The notes beneath the pieces are model-generated. The model saw only the letters and a list, made by a program, of their open reading frames with translations, searched no databases and was not told the DNA's origin. 61,151 bases of DNA from Rhizaria sp. SCN 62-66 (taxonomy: Eukaryota > Rhizaria, unplaced), in contig MEDY01000295.1 in assembly GCA_001724265.1 (NCBI GenBank), positions 1 to 61,151 of the forward strand, given 5' to 3'. Made by a program: the position numbers and the translations under genes. Shown here one piece after another: positions 1 to 10,766 of the stretch (positions within the stretch are counted from its first letter, which is position 1; each line of letters starts with the position of its first letter).

Positions 1-1
1 A

Positions 2-205
2 TTGAAATGTTGTGCACGAACTAAAACCCAGTTTTACGACATATCCATCAAGATTTCGTCAATAACAGCAAACGGCCCAATTCGCGACCCCCGTGTTAAC
101 CGGCCCCACTCGAACCTGGATGTACGCACAAATCAGTCTGGAAAGCATGTGCTACAAATGACAGCTGATCAAGCAAAAATAGAGATGGAAGGACAGTGGA
201 CCTAA
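2..205 (+). CDS. Possible 3'-terminal exon of a gene cut by the window edge
   Basis: An open frame enters from the left edge and ends at a TAA (203-205). Its last 67 codons are not low-complexity and read like protein, ending in the residues EGQWT. There is no ATG near the start, so if real this is the C-terminal part of a plus-strand gene whose body lies upstream. It would be convergent with the SAP-protein gene, with a 48-bp gap between the stop codons. The product is not recognised. It could also be a chance open frame. Confidence 0.35.
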   Translation: MKCCARTKTQFYDISIKISSITANGPIRDPRVNRPHSNLDVRTNQSGKHVLQMTADQAKIEMEGQWT

Positions 206-253
206 AAAAACTATATGTATGCGCATTGCGTCTTGAATTTCTAAAATATCACG

Positions 254-3200
254 TTATTTCTCTCCCTTGATAATTGTTTCTCTCTTCACCACAGTCTCCA
301 TCAAAGGCCTACCCGCAGTGTCCACGCTACTACCTGAGCCCCCCGTGGTAGCGTCAGTGTCGGCGCCGCCGGTCCGGCCAGGCATGGCCTCAAGCGGCGG
401 CGGCAAATCCGCTCCCGTGCCAGCCTCTACAGCAGCCTCCGCCTCAGCCGCAGCACTCGCAGTCAGTGTCGCGGGCGCAGTCGTCGCGATCGCCCCCGTG
501 ACAGCGCCGGCGACGGAGCCGCTTACGATCGGGCTAGCGGTGGCCGGGGCAGTGCGATTCGCGCTGCCGATCAGAGGGCTCTCCTGGTCTTCATCTCTCA
601 GGCCCAGGCCCAGGCTCCGTCCCCCAAACACAGGTCCGCCGTTGCCGGTGCCGGCGCCGGTGCCGGTGCCGTGGCCGTGGCCGTGGCCGTGGCTGTTGTC
701 GACACTGTCGGCTCCTTGCGGTTGTTGTTGCTGCTGCGTTGGTTGCTGCTGCCGAGACTGGTGCGACTGGGACTGCGGTTGTTGAGCCTGAGCCTGAGCT
801 TGCGCATGTGCTTGCGCCTGCAAGTGGAGATGGAATTGCCATTCCATCTGTTGATGGTCGTACGGCTGCTGCTGCTGGTACTGATACTGCTGGAATTGCT
901 GCTGTTGCGGCTGCTGCTGCTGCGTCTGCGTCTGCGTCTGAGTCTGAGGCGGCGACTGCTGCTGCTGCTGCTGCTGCTGCTGCGGCTGCTGTTGTTGCTG
1001 CTGTTGTTGTTGCTGTTGCTGTGACGGCGATTGCAACGGCGCTGTTTGATACGGCGTATACTGCAACGGAGTCTGCTGTTGCTGTTGCTGCTGCTGCCGC
1101 TGTAAACTGTTGATGAAAATCTGATTGTACGCCACCTGCTGATGGTACGCAGCCACAGCCGCTGCATTCGTCGCGGCACTCGCGCTCGCGTCACTGCCAT
1201 TGCCGTTGTTCGCGTTCACAGCAGACCCGGCCGCAGGCGCTGCAGCTGCACCGACCGTCGCACTGCCGCCGCCGCCACTGCCGCTGCTGCCGCTCGTGTT
1301 GCTGGCGGCGTTGCCCTCAGTCTGCTGCGCCTGCTGCAACTGCTGCATCTGCGGTAGTTGTTGCATTTGCGCGTGATTGTGGCTGAGTGCGTGCGGGTGC
1401 GCAAACGGAGGCTGGTGCTGATACGCAGCTGCAGCCGCCGCAGCCGCAGCCGCCGCGGCCGCAACAGCAATCGCAGGGCTCTTGGCCATTTGTTGTTGTT
1501 GCTGTTGTAGCTGCGGTGTGCGCTGCAGTGGGAGGTTGGTAGCGCGCACGAGGGCTGCCGCCGCGGCCCGCGCCGCCGCCGCCGCCGCCGTGGCCGCCGC
1601 GGCTGCATTGCTAGCAGAGCCTGTATGAATGCCAACAGCGTTGCCAGCGCCAGCGCCAGTGATGTTGACACTCATTGCCGGAGCTGCTGCGGTGGCGGTG
1701 GTTTGAGCTCCTTGCGCCGCCGCAGTGGCCGCAGCAGCCACCATCGCCGCCGAGGCCGCGCTAGCAGCAGCCGGCGCAAGCGGCATTTGCAGACCCGCGG
1801 GAATAGTACTCGGCGTCCCTGTGCCGGCAAGTGCGCTGCCACCGCTAGAGCTGTTGTTGTTGTTGTTGTTGTTGTTGTTGTGGTTGTTACTGTTGCCAGT
1901 AGTGGCGAGGGCAGCGGCGGCGGTCGCGGCTGTGAGGCTACTATTGAGCGGGGGGTTGGGTGTGCGAGGTGTGTGCTGAAACCCGGCGTTGATGAGCCGC
2001 TCAACGACCTTCTCCTTGGGTCCGTAGGGTGAAATGCGGTGCTTCTTGCATAGGTCGCCGAGCTGCCGGAGCGTCAATGCGTGAAGGTAGTGCGTCGTGA
2101 TGCGGCGCGCGCGGGCCGCCTCGGCGTCGCGCTCCGAGACCGCCGTACTGCCGCCGCTAACGCTGGCGCTGGCGCTGCTGCTGCTGGTGCTGAGGATGGG
2201 AAGATGAATGCTGCTGCTACCGTTGCCGCTGGTCACGCCGCCGCTCACTGCAACGCCACCGGGCTTGAAGCCGGCGTTGTTGCTGCTCGTAAGGGCAGCG
2301 TGGCCGTGGACTGACGACACGGTGAGGGGCGCGAGGCCGGGCTGAGCGGGCGGCGGGTGACTGGGCCCGGGGCCGCCGTGGCCTGTGTGGGGGCCTGTGG
2401 GGCCGGATGTCGGCATCGACACCTCGGACACAGCGCCCAACGCATGCCCGTGCCCGTGGGGGTGAGCGTGGTTTGCAGCCATTGCGTGGTTGAGACCGTG
2501 GGGGTGGCCGTGAGCGTGAGTGTGTGGATGCGGCACTAGCGACTGCGGCGGGGGCGGTGGCGGCGGCGGCGGGGGAGCCATCAAGTGACTGTGAGCACCC
2601 ACTGTGTGCAGCTGACCGTGAGAAGCGCCCGCCAAGTGACCGTGGGCAGACGGCAGATGCGCGTACAGGGCAGCAGCAGCCCCAGGCAAGTGGCCGTGGG
2701 CGGCGGTCGCGTGCAATAACCCAGCACTCAACGCGCTCGCATTGAGCGCACTTGCATTGAGCGCGCCCCCAGTCATCCCGGGACCGCCAATAGAGCCGGC
2801 GCCCATAGAGCCGGCGCCTAAAGCAACAGGCGGTCCGTGGCCGTGGCTGTGGCCGTGAAGCGGAGGCATTGGCAGGCCGGCAGCGGCCGCCGCGGCTGCT
2901 GCTGCGACAGCGAGGGCGCTGGCGTCCCCGCCTGCCAAAGGCATTGCAGGCATAGTGCCCAGTGGTGGCGGCGGCGGATGCAGCCCGCCAGTCATGCCGT
3001 GACCGTGGCCGTGAATGTGACTGTGAAGGGGGTGACCGTGAGCCGATCCCATTGCAGAGCCCATCGCTGAGCCCATTGCCAGCGGCGGCGGCGGCGGTCC
3101 CGGTGGCAAAGTGCCGGGCAACGGCATTGAGGCCGGCAGCGCGGAAGTTAGGCCGCCATTGACCGAAGTTAGGCCGCCGAGGTTGAGGTTCATGATTGCA

Positions 3201-5854
3201 GCGACGGTAGCAGCATTGCTGTTGGTCCCAGCGTTACTGGTACTGTTCGCATTACCGTTGCTGTTGTTGTTGCTGTTGCTGTTACTTTCAGCCGCCGTCT
3301 TTGCAGCCCCAGTCGCAGCGCCCCCGGTAATGCCAGCCGCCGCCGCAGCGCCAGTCGCGGCCGTTGCGGCGGGGGCAGCAGTGGCTGCAGCAGTGGCGGC
3401 GGCGACCGCAGCCGGCAGCAGCGGCATGCCAGCCAGCGGCCCCAGCGTGTGCGGCAACGGCGGCGCAGTGCCCGCAGTACCCGTGGTCCCAGGTACCGGC
3501 ACTGCCACAGACACAGCGACTGGGACTGTGGACGCGCCCGAGACCGGCAGGGCTGCTGCCGTGGAGGAGCCAGCGGTTGCGGCCAGCGTGCTGGGATGCG
3601 GCGGCGGCACCACGCCCGGCTGCAGCGGCGGGGGCGGCTGCAACGGCGGTGGCGGCGGGTAGCCGGCTGCTGCGGCCGCGGCGGCGACTGCGGTGGCGGC
3701 GGCAGCGTGCATGGCTGCCATGTGTTGCTGCTGCTGCTCGGGCGTCTGCTGCTGCATCTGTTGTTGGATCTGCGGGTGCAGCTGCGGGTAGAGCAGCATC
3801 GGCGGCATCGGCGGGTAGCTTCCCTGAGGCAACGCGCCCTGAGGCAAAGCTCCTTGTGGAGGCAGTGTGAGGTGGCCGCCCGGGGGCAGCGGCGGTGCCA
3901 GACCGGGCCCAGTCGCAGCAGTCGTAGCCGCATTACTCAACTGCGCTACATTCAGCTGTGCAGCGCTTAGCTGAGCTGCGCTGAGTTGAGCCATGCTGCT
4001 CAGCTGTGCGGCGGTGAACGGAGGCGCCATCGGCAGCACTGCGTTGGGGGGGTCGCTGATGTTGCGACTGCTGGTAACGGTGCTCTCACCAGCGGCATTT
4101 GCGGCAGCGTGGTTGTGGCCGTGCGCAAGCGCGTAAGGGTGTTGCAGCTGCTGCAGTTGTTGCAGCTGCTCTAATGGCATGTGTGCAAACATGTTGACGT
4201 TGCTGTTAATAACGTTGCTGCTCGGATTCGTGTTGACGGGAGCGTTATTGTTGACCGTGACGCTGTTCTGCTCTTGTCCGTTGCGGTTGATTGCGTTGGC
4301 CGCAACAACTGTTGTAGAGGCTTCAGCGGAACCATTCTGCAGCTGCGGCTCTGCATGGGGCTGCGAAAGTGACTGTGAGCGCGAAATAGTGCCGGTGTTA
4401 TTTTCGCTCGCAGCAGTACCCGCGGTACCTGTGGTGCTCACGGTCTCTGGCGTCGGCAGCGGCAGCGACGGCAAATGGCCCTGTCCGTGGCCCTGCGACT
4501 GGAGCGACTGCGAATGCGGCTGTGAAGACTCCGTCTGTGATGACTGTGTCCGTGCATATGACTGTGACGGCGTGATGTGATGGTGATGAGAAGGTGTCGG
4601 CTTCACAGGCCTGAACGACAGCGGCGGCGAATCTGCGTCCGCTGCCGCCGCGGCCGCCGCAGCCGCGGCCGCCGCTGCCGCCACCGCCCCTCCTGGCTGC
4701 GCCTGCGTCTGCGCCTGCGGCTGAGACTGTGAGGGGGTGACCGTAAGCGCTGGCAGCGGCAGCAGTGCGGGCGACGACACGGCGCTGGGCCCGGCTGACC
4801 TGAGCGCGAGCGCGAGCGCGAGTGAAGACGCTGACGCTGACGCTGACGCTGACGCTGACGCTGCAGCTGAGGCTGAGGCTGCAGTGATCAAAGGCGAGGC
4901 AGCGGCTGCGGCGGCTGCGGCTGCGGCGACGGCTGCGGCGGCGGCGGCCACCGATGACGACGACGATGATGCAGTTGTAGTAGCTGTCGTCGGATTCGCA
5001 GCCGGTGGCAGCGAGGGGCCGTGCATCATAGCAGCAGCGCTACGGTTACTCCCCGTCGCGCTGCTGCCGTGCGTAGCGCTGCTGCTGTTGCTCGAGGCAG
5101 CGGCGACGGCGGCGGCCGCAGTACGCGCGGCAACGGCGACGGCGCTGTCACTGTCACTATCATTACCGCAGTCGCTCTCAGCGCTGCTGCTCGCCAGGGG
5201 CCGAAAACGCTTGAGTTCACCACCCTTGGAAGCGTCAACCTCAGTCTCAGCTTCAGCTTCGATCTTTCCGTTGACGTCTGCAGTTGTCGTCGTGTCGCCT
5301 TGCGAATTAGAGTTGTTTGCACCAGGTTCGACTTCACAGATGCTGTTACTCGGCTCCAATGTACGTTTGCGGCTACTCACAGCACTAATCATCGAGTCAC
5401 TCTAACCGTGAGGAATGCTGTGACCGTGGCCGTGACCGTGGGCAGGTGGCAGCGGCGCCAGTGCAACGCTATCCTCCACACTGCCGCGCCTCACCGGCTG
5501 CGTACTGCTGCTCTCACCCACAGTGAGAGTCGAGTTGCCCGCAGCTGCCGTTGCAACGGATACAGGAACCGGTGCTGGTGATGGCGCTATGGTGGCGCTG
5601 TTGACTGTAGGCGCAAGCGGCGGGGAGACTGGGGGCGTCATCAAGGCCGAGAAACCAAACGCGAGCGCAGGGGAGAGTGCACCAGAATGCAAGCGCATCG
5701 CATCAGCACCGGCGCCGCCTGTGATGCCGGCAGAGACCGAGCCAGAGCCAGAGCCAGCGCCAGAGCTCGAGTTGGAGTTGGAGTTGGAGGCTGTGACTGC
5801 GGGGGCTGCGGAGAGCACTGGGGAGCCGGTGCCGGGCGCGCACGCAGGCTGCAT
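254..5854 (-). CDS. Very long low-complexity (Ala/Gln/His/Ser) protein with a SAP-like domain; one in-frame TAG
   Basis: An open frame of 1,866 residues starts at ATG 5854-5852 and ends at TAA 256-254. It contains a single internal TAG at 5404-5402; frame and composition are the same on both sides. If UAG were a stop, the protein would start at ATG 5392 and lose about 150 residues. Most of the protein is poly-Ala, poly-Gln, Gly-His and Asn/Ser tracts. Near residues 1259-1290 lies the one ordered segment: LTLRQLGDLCKKHRIS, then GPKEKVVERL. This is a good match to the SAP helix-turn-helix fold that binds AT-rich DNA in chromatin and RNA-processing proteins. The C-terminus is acidic and Gly/Thr-rich. 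By analogy it is a nuclear DNA- or RNA-associated protein (inference). No introns are needed. Confidence 0.8.
5402..5404 (-). other. In-frame TAG inside the SAP-protein gene
   Basis: GGT-TAG-AGT joins an upstream 150-codon Ala/Ser/Pro-rich frame to the 1,712-codon main frame with no shift. There is no nearby GT-AG pair that would remove it. Taken alone, the upstream part could be a separate leader ORF, so this site is weaker evidence for recoding than those in the giant gene or dolichol kinase. Confidence 0.65.
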
Positions 5855-6781
5855 AACCGCCTAGCAAGCGCACAGGCGCGGGGCAGCGCGGCGAGAGCGT
5901 GCGAGGCTAAGCTGAGCGAAGCGGCAAGGGCTTGGTGAAGCTCAGCGGAGCCGCGATGGGCGACAAGGTTGGTGTGAAGCGGGACAGCGTTGTAGCCCCA
6001 GGAAAGAAAGGGAGTGCAATATAAGCGCAATTTCGAGATAAAGAAAAAAGGAAACGCTTTCAAGGCACGTTGGTTATTAGAATGAAGTGTGTTGTCGAGG
6101 TGAGCGCGCGGGGTAAGGTAGGAGTGGTGAGGGAGCAATGGCCAGCGAGTGCAAGCGCAGAGAGGTCGGCATCAAGGGATAACAATAAATTTAAGGCACA
6201 CAATTAAAGTTACCAAAACAAACAAAGCAGTTGAAACCAAAATCATGTTCTGTTCCGCAGCTGACGTTGACAAGCACGTAGGCGAGATCGTTTTTGTGCT
6301 TGTTCGCGGCGCAGCTTTCTCAGCTGGCCGCAGTCCCCCCAAATCGACCACAAGCGTAGTCCACACAGGCAAACACGTCTTCTTCAAGACGTTACTGCTC
6401 TGACCGAGAAACAAGCACGAACATAAGCTTTATTTCCATGGTCTATAAGAGATAAGACAGAATAATTAATTGAGCTTGGAGTCATAGATAGACACTGTAT
6501 TCTGCAAATCGCTCTTGCGAATAAGTAGCCTGAGTATATCAGACAAGCAGCTGGCCCTAAGTTCTATTATATCACAGATGCAAAGCTCCAACTATCAATA
6601 GCAACGTCGTTATCAAAAGAACAACGTTCATAATTATTATTAAATACCACCACACAAGAAGAAAAGCTAAATGCAACTCGAACAACGAACCACAAGAACA
6701 CATGAACCACCAGCTTCCTTATCGCTGTCGTTTTCGCGTTTGCTTTCCTTGCTTGCGTCAGCGCTTGCGCGTCCAGCGCGC
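5855..6781. other. Spacer between two minus-strand genes
   Basis: This holds the upstream region of the SAP-protein gene and the downstream region of the next minus-strand gene. The part next to the SAP-gene start is GC-rich, and an upstream in-frame TGA (on the minus strand) supports the ATG at 5854. The rest is AT-rich. Short open frames overlap on both strands without protein-like composition. I see no RNA gene or clear promoter element. Confidence 0.5.
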
Positions 6782-8616
6782 TCACTTGTTCTCCCAAGGC
6801 TTGCCGAGGTGCGGCACCATGGCATCGAGGTCCTTCTCGCTGGCGCCGGCTGGAATGCCTCCCAGCGCGCCGACGCCGCGCGCGATGTTGTCCCTACGCT
6901 GCTGCCAAGCCATCGCCGTGGGGTCGTTGAACTCCTGGTACGGCGCGCGCAGAACGCCGAAGAACTTGCGCGACGGCGGCAGCAGCGGCGACGGCCACAG
7001 CTCCGTGCGCACGGGCGTGCCAGCGTCGCCCAGCGCACGCTCGGTGGGGTTTTGCAGCAGTTCGTTGCGCCACAGCGGCCGCGGCTGCTGCTGAGACGGC
7101 TCTGGCATCGGAATGAGCTCCATGGTGTTGCTCTCGTGGAAGCGGTTTGGCCGCCGCGTCTGCGCCGCCACGTCGAGGCTGTACCGGTGCGCGCGCCGCT
7201 GGTTCTCGGACCACGTCTTGAGCAGCAGGTCGTCAGGCTCGATGTTGCGGATGCCGGGATGCAGTGGCTGGATGAGCCAGTCCTGCGCGTCGACTTCGAG
7301 CCCCGCGCGCATGCGGAGCCCGCGGACGTACTCGAACTTGCGCAGCGCTTCGCTGGGCACCATGTGCGTGCGGCCCTTCATCAGCTTGTCGAAGTCAGGC
7401 CGTACGTCGTCACGTTGGTCGGGGAACATACGGTAACGAATGCGCTCGTAGTTTTGGATGTATTCGCGCCACATGTTGTTGCGGCCCAGGTACGGCTCCA
7501 TGTTGGTGTAGAAGAGCAGCGACAGGTCGTCGATGTACGTGTGGAAGCTCTTGAGCACCTGTGTTTGTTGTTGAATTTGCAACAGAGAAAACAATAGGAA
7601 GAATCAAAGCAAAACAAAGCAAACACAAAAAGAGTCGAGATACGTGAGATATATCGGGTTGTTATCAAACAGAAAGAAAGGATACGGTACATTTCAGTTT
7701 GGCATAAAAATAACAGCATGCTTGAAATTGTCATATGTTTGTGTAATGCGGCAATATATAGTGCGGTATATCGTGTGTAATTGCAACGTACCGTGCCGAT
7801 GATGAAGAAGGACGCCACAGCCCGCGGCACACGCTGCAGCATCGTGCGTTTGCCGCCCAGCACAGTCATGTTAAGATAAGCCGCGTAGGCGCCGATGCCG
7901 AACGACACGCCGCGCTCGGCGCCGGTCTGCGGCGCGAAGAAGAGCGGAATGGGCATGAACGTGGCCCAGGTGCGCTTGAGTCCGCGCTTGAGGTAGAAAG
8001 GCAGCGTGCGGAACGTGGAGCGGAAGCTGCGGACGAGGTAGTAGATCGAGTACATGCCCTGCGCGCGGCCCGTAGTGGTGATGCCGCGCTGCATCACAAA
8101 GCGTCGCATCCCCACGTGGAAGTTGTTGGCGAAGCCGTACATGAGCCCCCCGATTGTGACCCACGGGAAGAGGTTCCAGAAGGCCTTGTAGTTCATGAGC
8201 GGGCCGAGAGGAAGCATTTGCTCCCACTGGGGCGGCTCCACGCCGCGCGGGACGGGGAACCAGAGCCCGTGCTCGTCGCGGATGCGCGACTCGCCGGGCT
8301 GGATCGGCTCGCGCGGGCGCGGGCGCGAGTGGTCGTGCACGATCTCCTCGATGTCGGGCTTGTTGGGGTCGCGGCGCAGGAGGATGTTGGGGTCGCGCAT
8401 GATCTGCCACGCAACCGGGAAGAAGGACTTGTAGTCGAGTTTGCTCACGTCCACGTCCGCGTACGCGGGGTCTTTGGCGCGCTGTCGCGCGAGCACGTGT
8501 CCGAGCGCGAGGTCGTACTGCGTGCGCACGGCTTCGTCGACGCGCGACGACGGCAGGTCGAGCGAGGCCGCCTCGCCGGGCGGCAGGATGCTCTGCAGGT
8601 ACGCGCGCTTCTCCAT
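6782..8616 (-). CDS. Uncharacterised two-exon protein, possibly membrane-associated
   Basis: Exon 1 runs 8616-7792 from ATG; the intron is 7791-7559 (233 nt, GTACGT to ACACAG, phase 0); exon 2 runs 7558-6782 to a TGA. The joined product is 533 aa. It is not low-complexity, which is unusual here, and codes evenly throughout. Residues 1-110 are charged. Residues about 145-275 carry several aromatic and hydrophobic stretches with basic residues between them, consistent with a few membrane-associated helices. The C-terminal half is Arg/Trp/Tyr-rich and soluble. It resembles housekeeping organellar proteins in composition, but I do not recognise a family. No in-frame TAG is present. Confidence 0.8.
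7559..7791 (-). other. Spliceosomal intron in the uncharacterised gene
   Basis: The donor reads ACG|GTACGT and the acceptor AACACAG|GTGCTC. The intron is AT-rich against GC-rich flanks and phase 0. Both exon frames are open, and removal joins them into one 533-codon frame. Confidence 0.8.
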
Positions 8617-10766
8617 TGGGACCGGGGGCCGGGAACGAGGCGCCAGGAGCGCGGCTGCGGGGAGGCAAAGGGGTGCAGGGAAGTTGTGAAGGGGTGCTGA
8701 GAGAGAGAAGGAAGCTCAACTCTTCACAGTGAGCGCCTGTCTGGGGGAGCGAAAGAGAGACTGGGGTGTGGAAAGGCAAGACGAAGTGTAAGTGACTGAT
8801 AATAAACAAATTACAGAGATTAAGAGCGCTTCTATCAGAAAATTACTATTATTTGATAAAGCAACGTTCGCTATACCACGAAATCGATGCCTCCAGACAG
8901 CCCGCTTTTCTGCTGTCGGTCTCTCTTCAGGCGGTCAGTCGGTCTAACAACGGGCCAGTTAATGACTGTGGTCGGCTGACTGAGACTGTTAGCGGTGAGG
9001 CAAGTCAAGCCGCAGACCGGCTGGCCCAGTGAGAGACGAGAATGCCGTGACTTTGAGGACTTTACCAAAACCTAATACTTCCACGTTCTGGACGTGTTGT
9101 CGGTTTGGGATTGCTTCAAATGGTACGTTGCGCTCTTGTTGTGTATTTGTTTATTTTTGTTTTTTCTCGTGCGGCGCGTTTTGTGTGTCAAATCGCGGAC
9201 GTCGGGAGAAAGCTTGGTTGCTGGGGCGTTCAGTGTGTCCTACTCGGGCGCATTGGGCGACCTCTCGCGCAAGTTAAGGCGAGAGCTCAATTATCACGGC
9301 TTAAATTCGTCCATGCGTACCAACCTACAACGATTGCAGGCCAGAGGGCGAGTGACTTCGGGTCCACGCTGCTGGTTTTGACTTTACTCCATATTCCTAT
9401 TCCTTTCGTAAAGAGGCGTCGTCTCGTTTGCTGACTGGGAATTACCATGGAAGAAACATCCCAAACCACCACAACACTTTTCTTTCTAAGATACTACTGC
9501 TATATTTTGAACACATTTCTTACTCTTTTCTCTGTTTGATCTGTTTTACCTCTTCTATTCTTAGCTCTTTTGAAACACTCCCCACTGGCTCCCGATGTTT
9601 TGAACTCTTGCCTTTCTCGACTGCTCTCGTCTGATTACTGCCCCCAAGAGTCTCTCTTTTGCGAGAGAGCCTTTGCGTCAGCTCAGCTGCTGTAGTCACG
9701 ATAGGGTCACGAGTCTTAAACATCGGTTTGTGACAGCGCTATGAGGGCAATCAAATAATCTATTGCTTGAGGGCCTTTGAGCGCTTGGCTCCCCGAAAAC
9801 GTACGTTTACTTTGCTATCCGCAGTCTTTACTTTTATCGCATAATACTCATCTGCGAGCGTCCTGTCATGAGGCGTATGATCACAATTTTGCGTACATTC
9901 TCGATATTTATCACTTTCTCTTTAAAAAGACCCCACTTTATGTAAACGTTACTTTGCACTCACATTTCCTTATCGTTTTTCTCCCCCTGACCTTGTTTTT
10001 CTCCCCCTGACCTTGTTGCCATCCGCCCATAGTCTGTCTTGCAGCTGCTTAGCTTACGCTTGCTTCTATGTCGGGAAATTCTTTACTTTGCGATGCTAAG
10101 CAACGCTCTTAAGTATCTGCACTTGCCAGTTGATGCTATGCACTTTTGTGTCGTTTCTCGCTTTTCTGATTCTAGAACAATACACACATCTATTCAGATC
10201 ACTACACACGCTTGTTAGATCACTGTCTGGAATTATCACTGTTTGATCAAGTCAAGAGGGTGTACATGCAGATTTCGCTTGTAACCGGACTGTTCGAAGC
10301 GGCGGTGACGTCGATGCAGGAGAGCATAGTGAAGCCATAACACACATATTCCTCCGATAACAAGGATATTTTAACATTCTTGCTGTTTAACAAATCTATT
10401 GTGACAACATTCTATTATTCCACATCTACCAGTGCACTTCTTGGTCTCCACTGAGCATTGAGTCATTGGTCCTTTCACGTTTGTGGTGCTTTGCGTCCAG
10501 TCCTCCTATGAATCTACTTGCCGTACTCGCTCTTTTCCTTCGCTATCATTTTAGCAAAGATGTTTCTGTCATTTCATTTGCTTGATATGACATTCTAATC
10601 TTTTCCATCCTTAATTCCGCTTTATGACAGGTTTTCGCACTACCAGACAAGCGCCAACCTCAACTTGCTCAAACTCCCACTCGCCGCTGTGCTCTTGCTC
10701 TGCTCCAGCTTTTGCCCCGAGCAAAGGTCTGTGCAGCCGACCGCGCACAGCTTGCTTTAAAGCTTA
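8617..10766. other. Divergent intergenic region, 2.15 kb
   Basis: This separates the 5' ends of the uncharacterised gene (minus) and the metallophosphoesterase gene (plus) and should hold both promoters. It is AT-rich and pyrimidine-rich. Overlapping short frames near 9029-9434 lack protein-like composition. The only clear structure is a perfect 20-bp tandem duplication at 9975-10014. Confidence 0.5.
9975..10014. repeat. Two tandem copies of a 20-bp unit
   Basis: The unit GTTTTTCTCCCCCTGACCTT occurs twice in direct succession, followed by GTTG. It is noncoding and probably a simple replication-slippage duplication. Confidence 0.9.

Noticed and set aside
267-5405. Many plus-strand open frames of 80-220 codons opposite the SAP gene
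   Set aside because: They are mirror images of GC-rich trinucleotide repeats (poly-Leu, poly-Val, poly-Ala) and lack ordered protein features.
8871-9068. 65-codon minus-strand ORF upstream of the uncharacterised gene, ending in TAG
   Set aside because: It has no ATG, and reading through the TAG meets a TGA after 14 codons. It is not needed by the downstream gene and is probably leader or spacer.
9029-9434. Three overlapping ORFs in the divergent spacer
   Set aside because: They overlap in different frames, have Cys/Phe-rich chance composition and no splice or start context.
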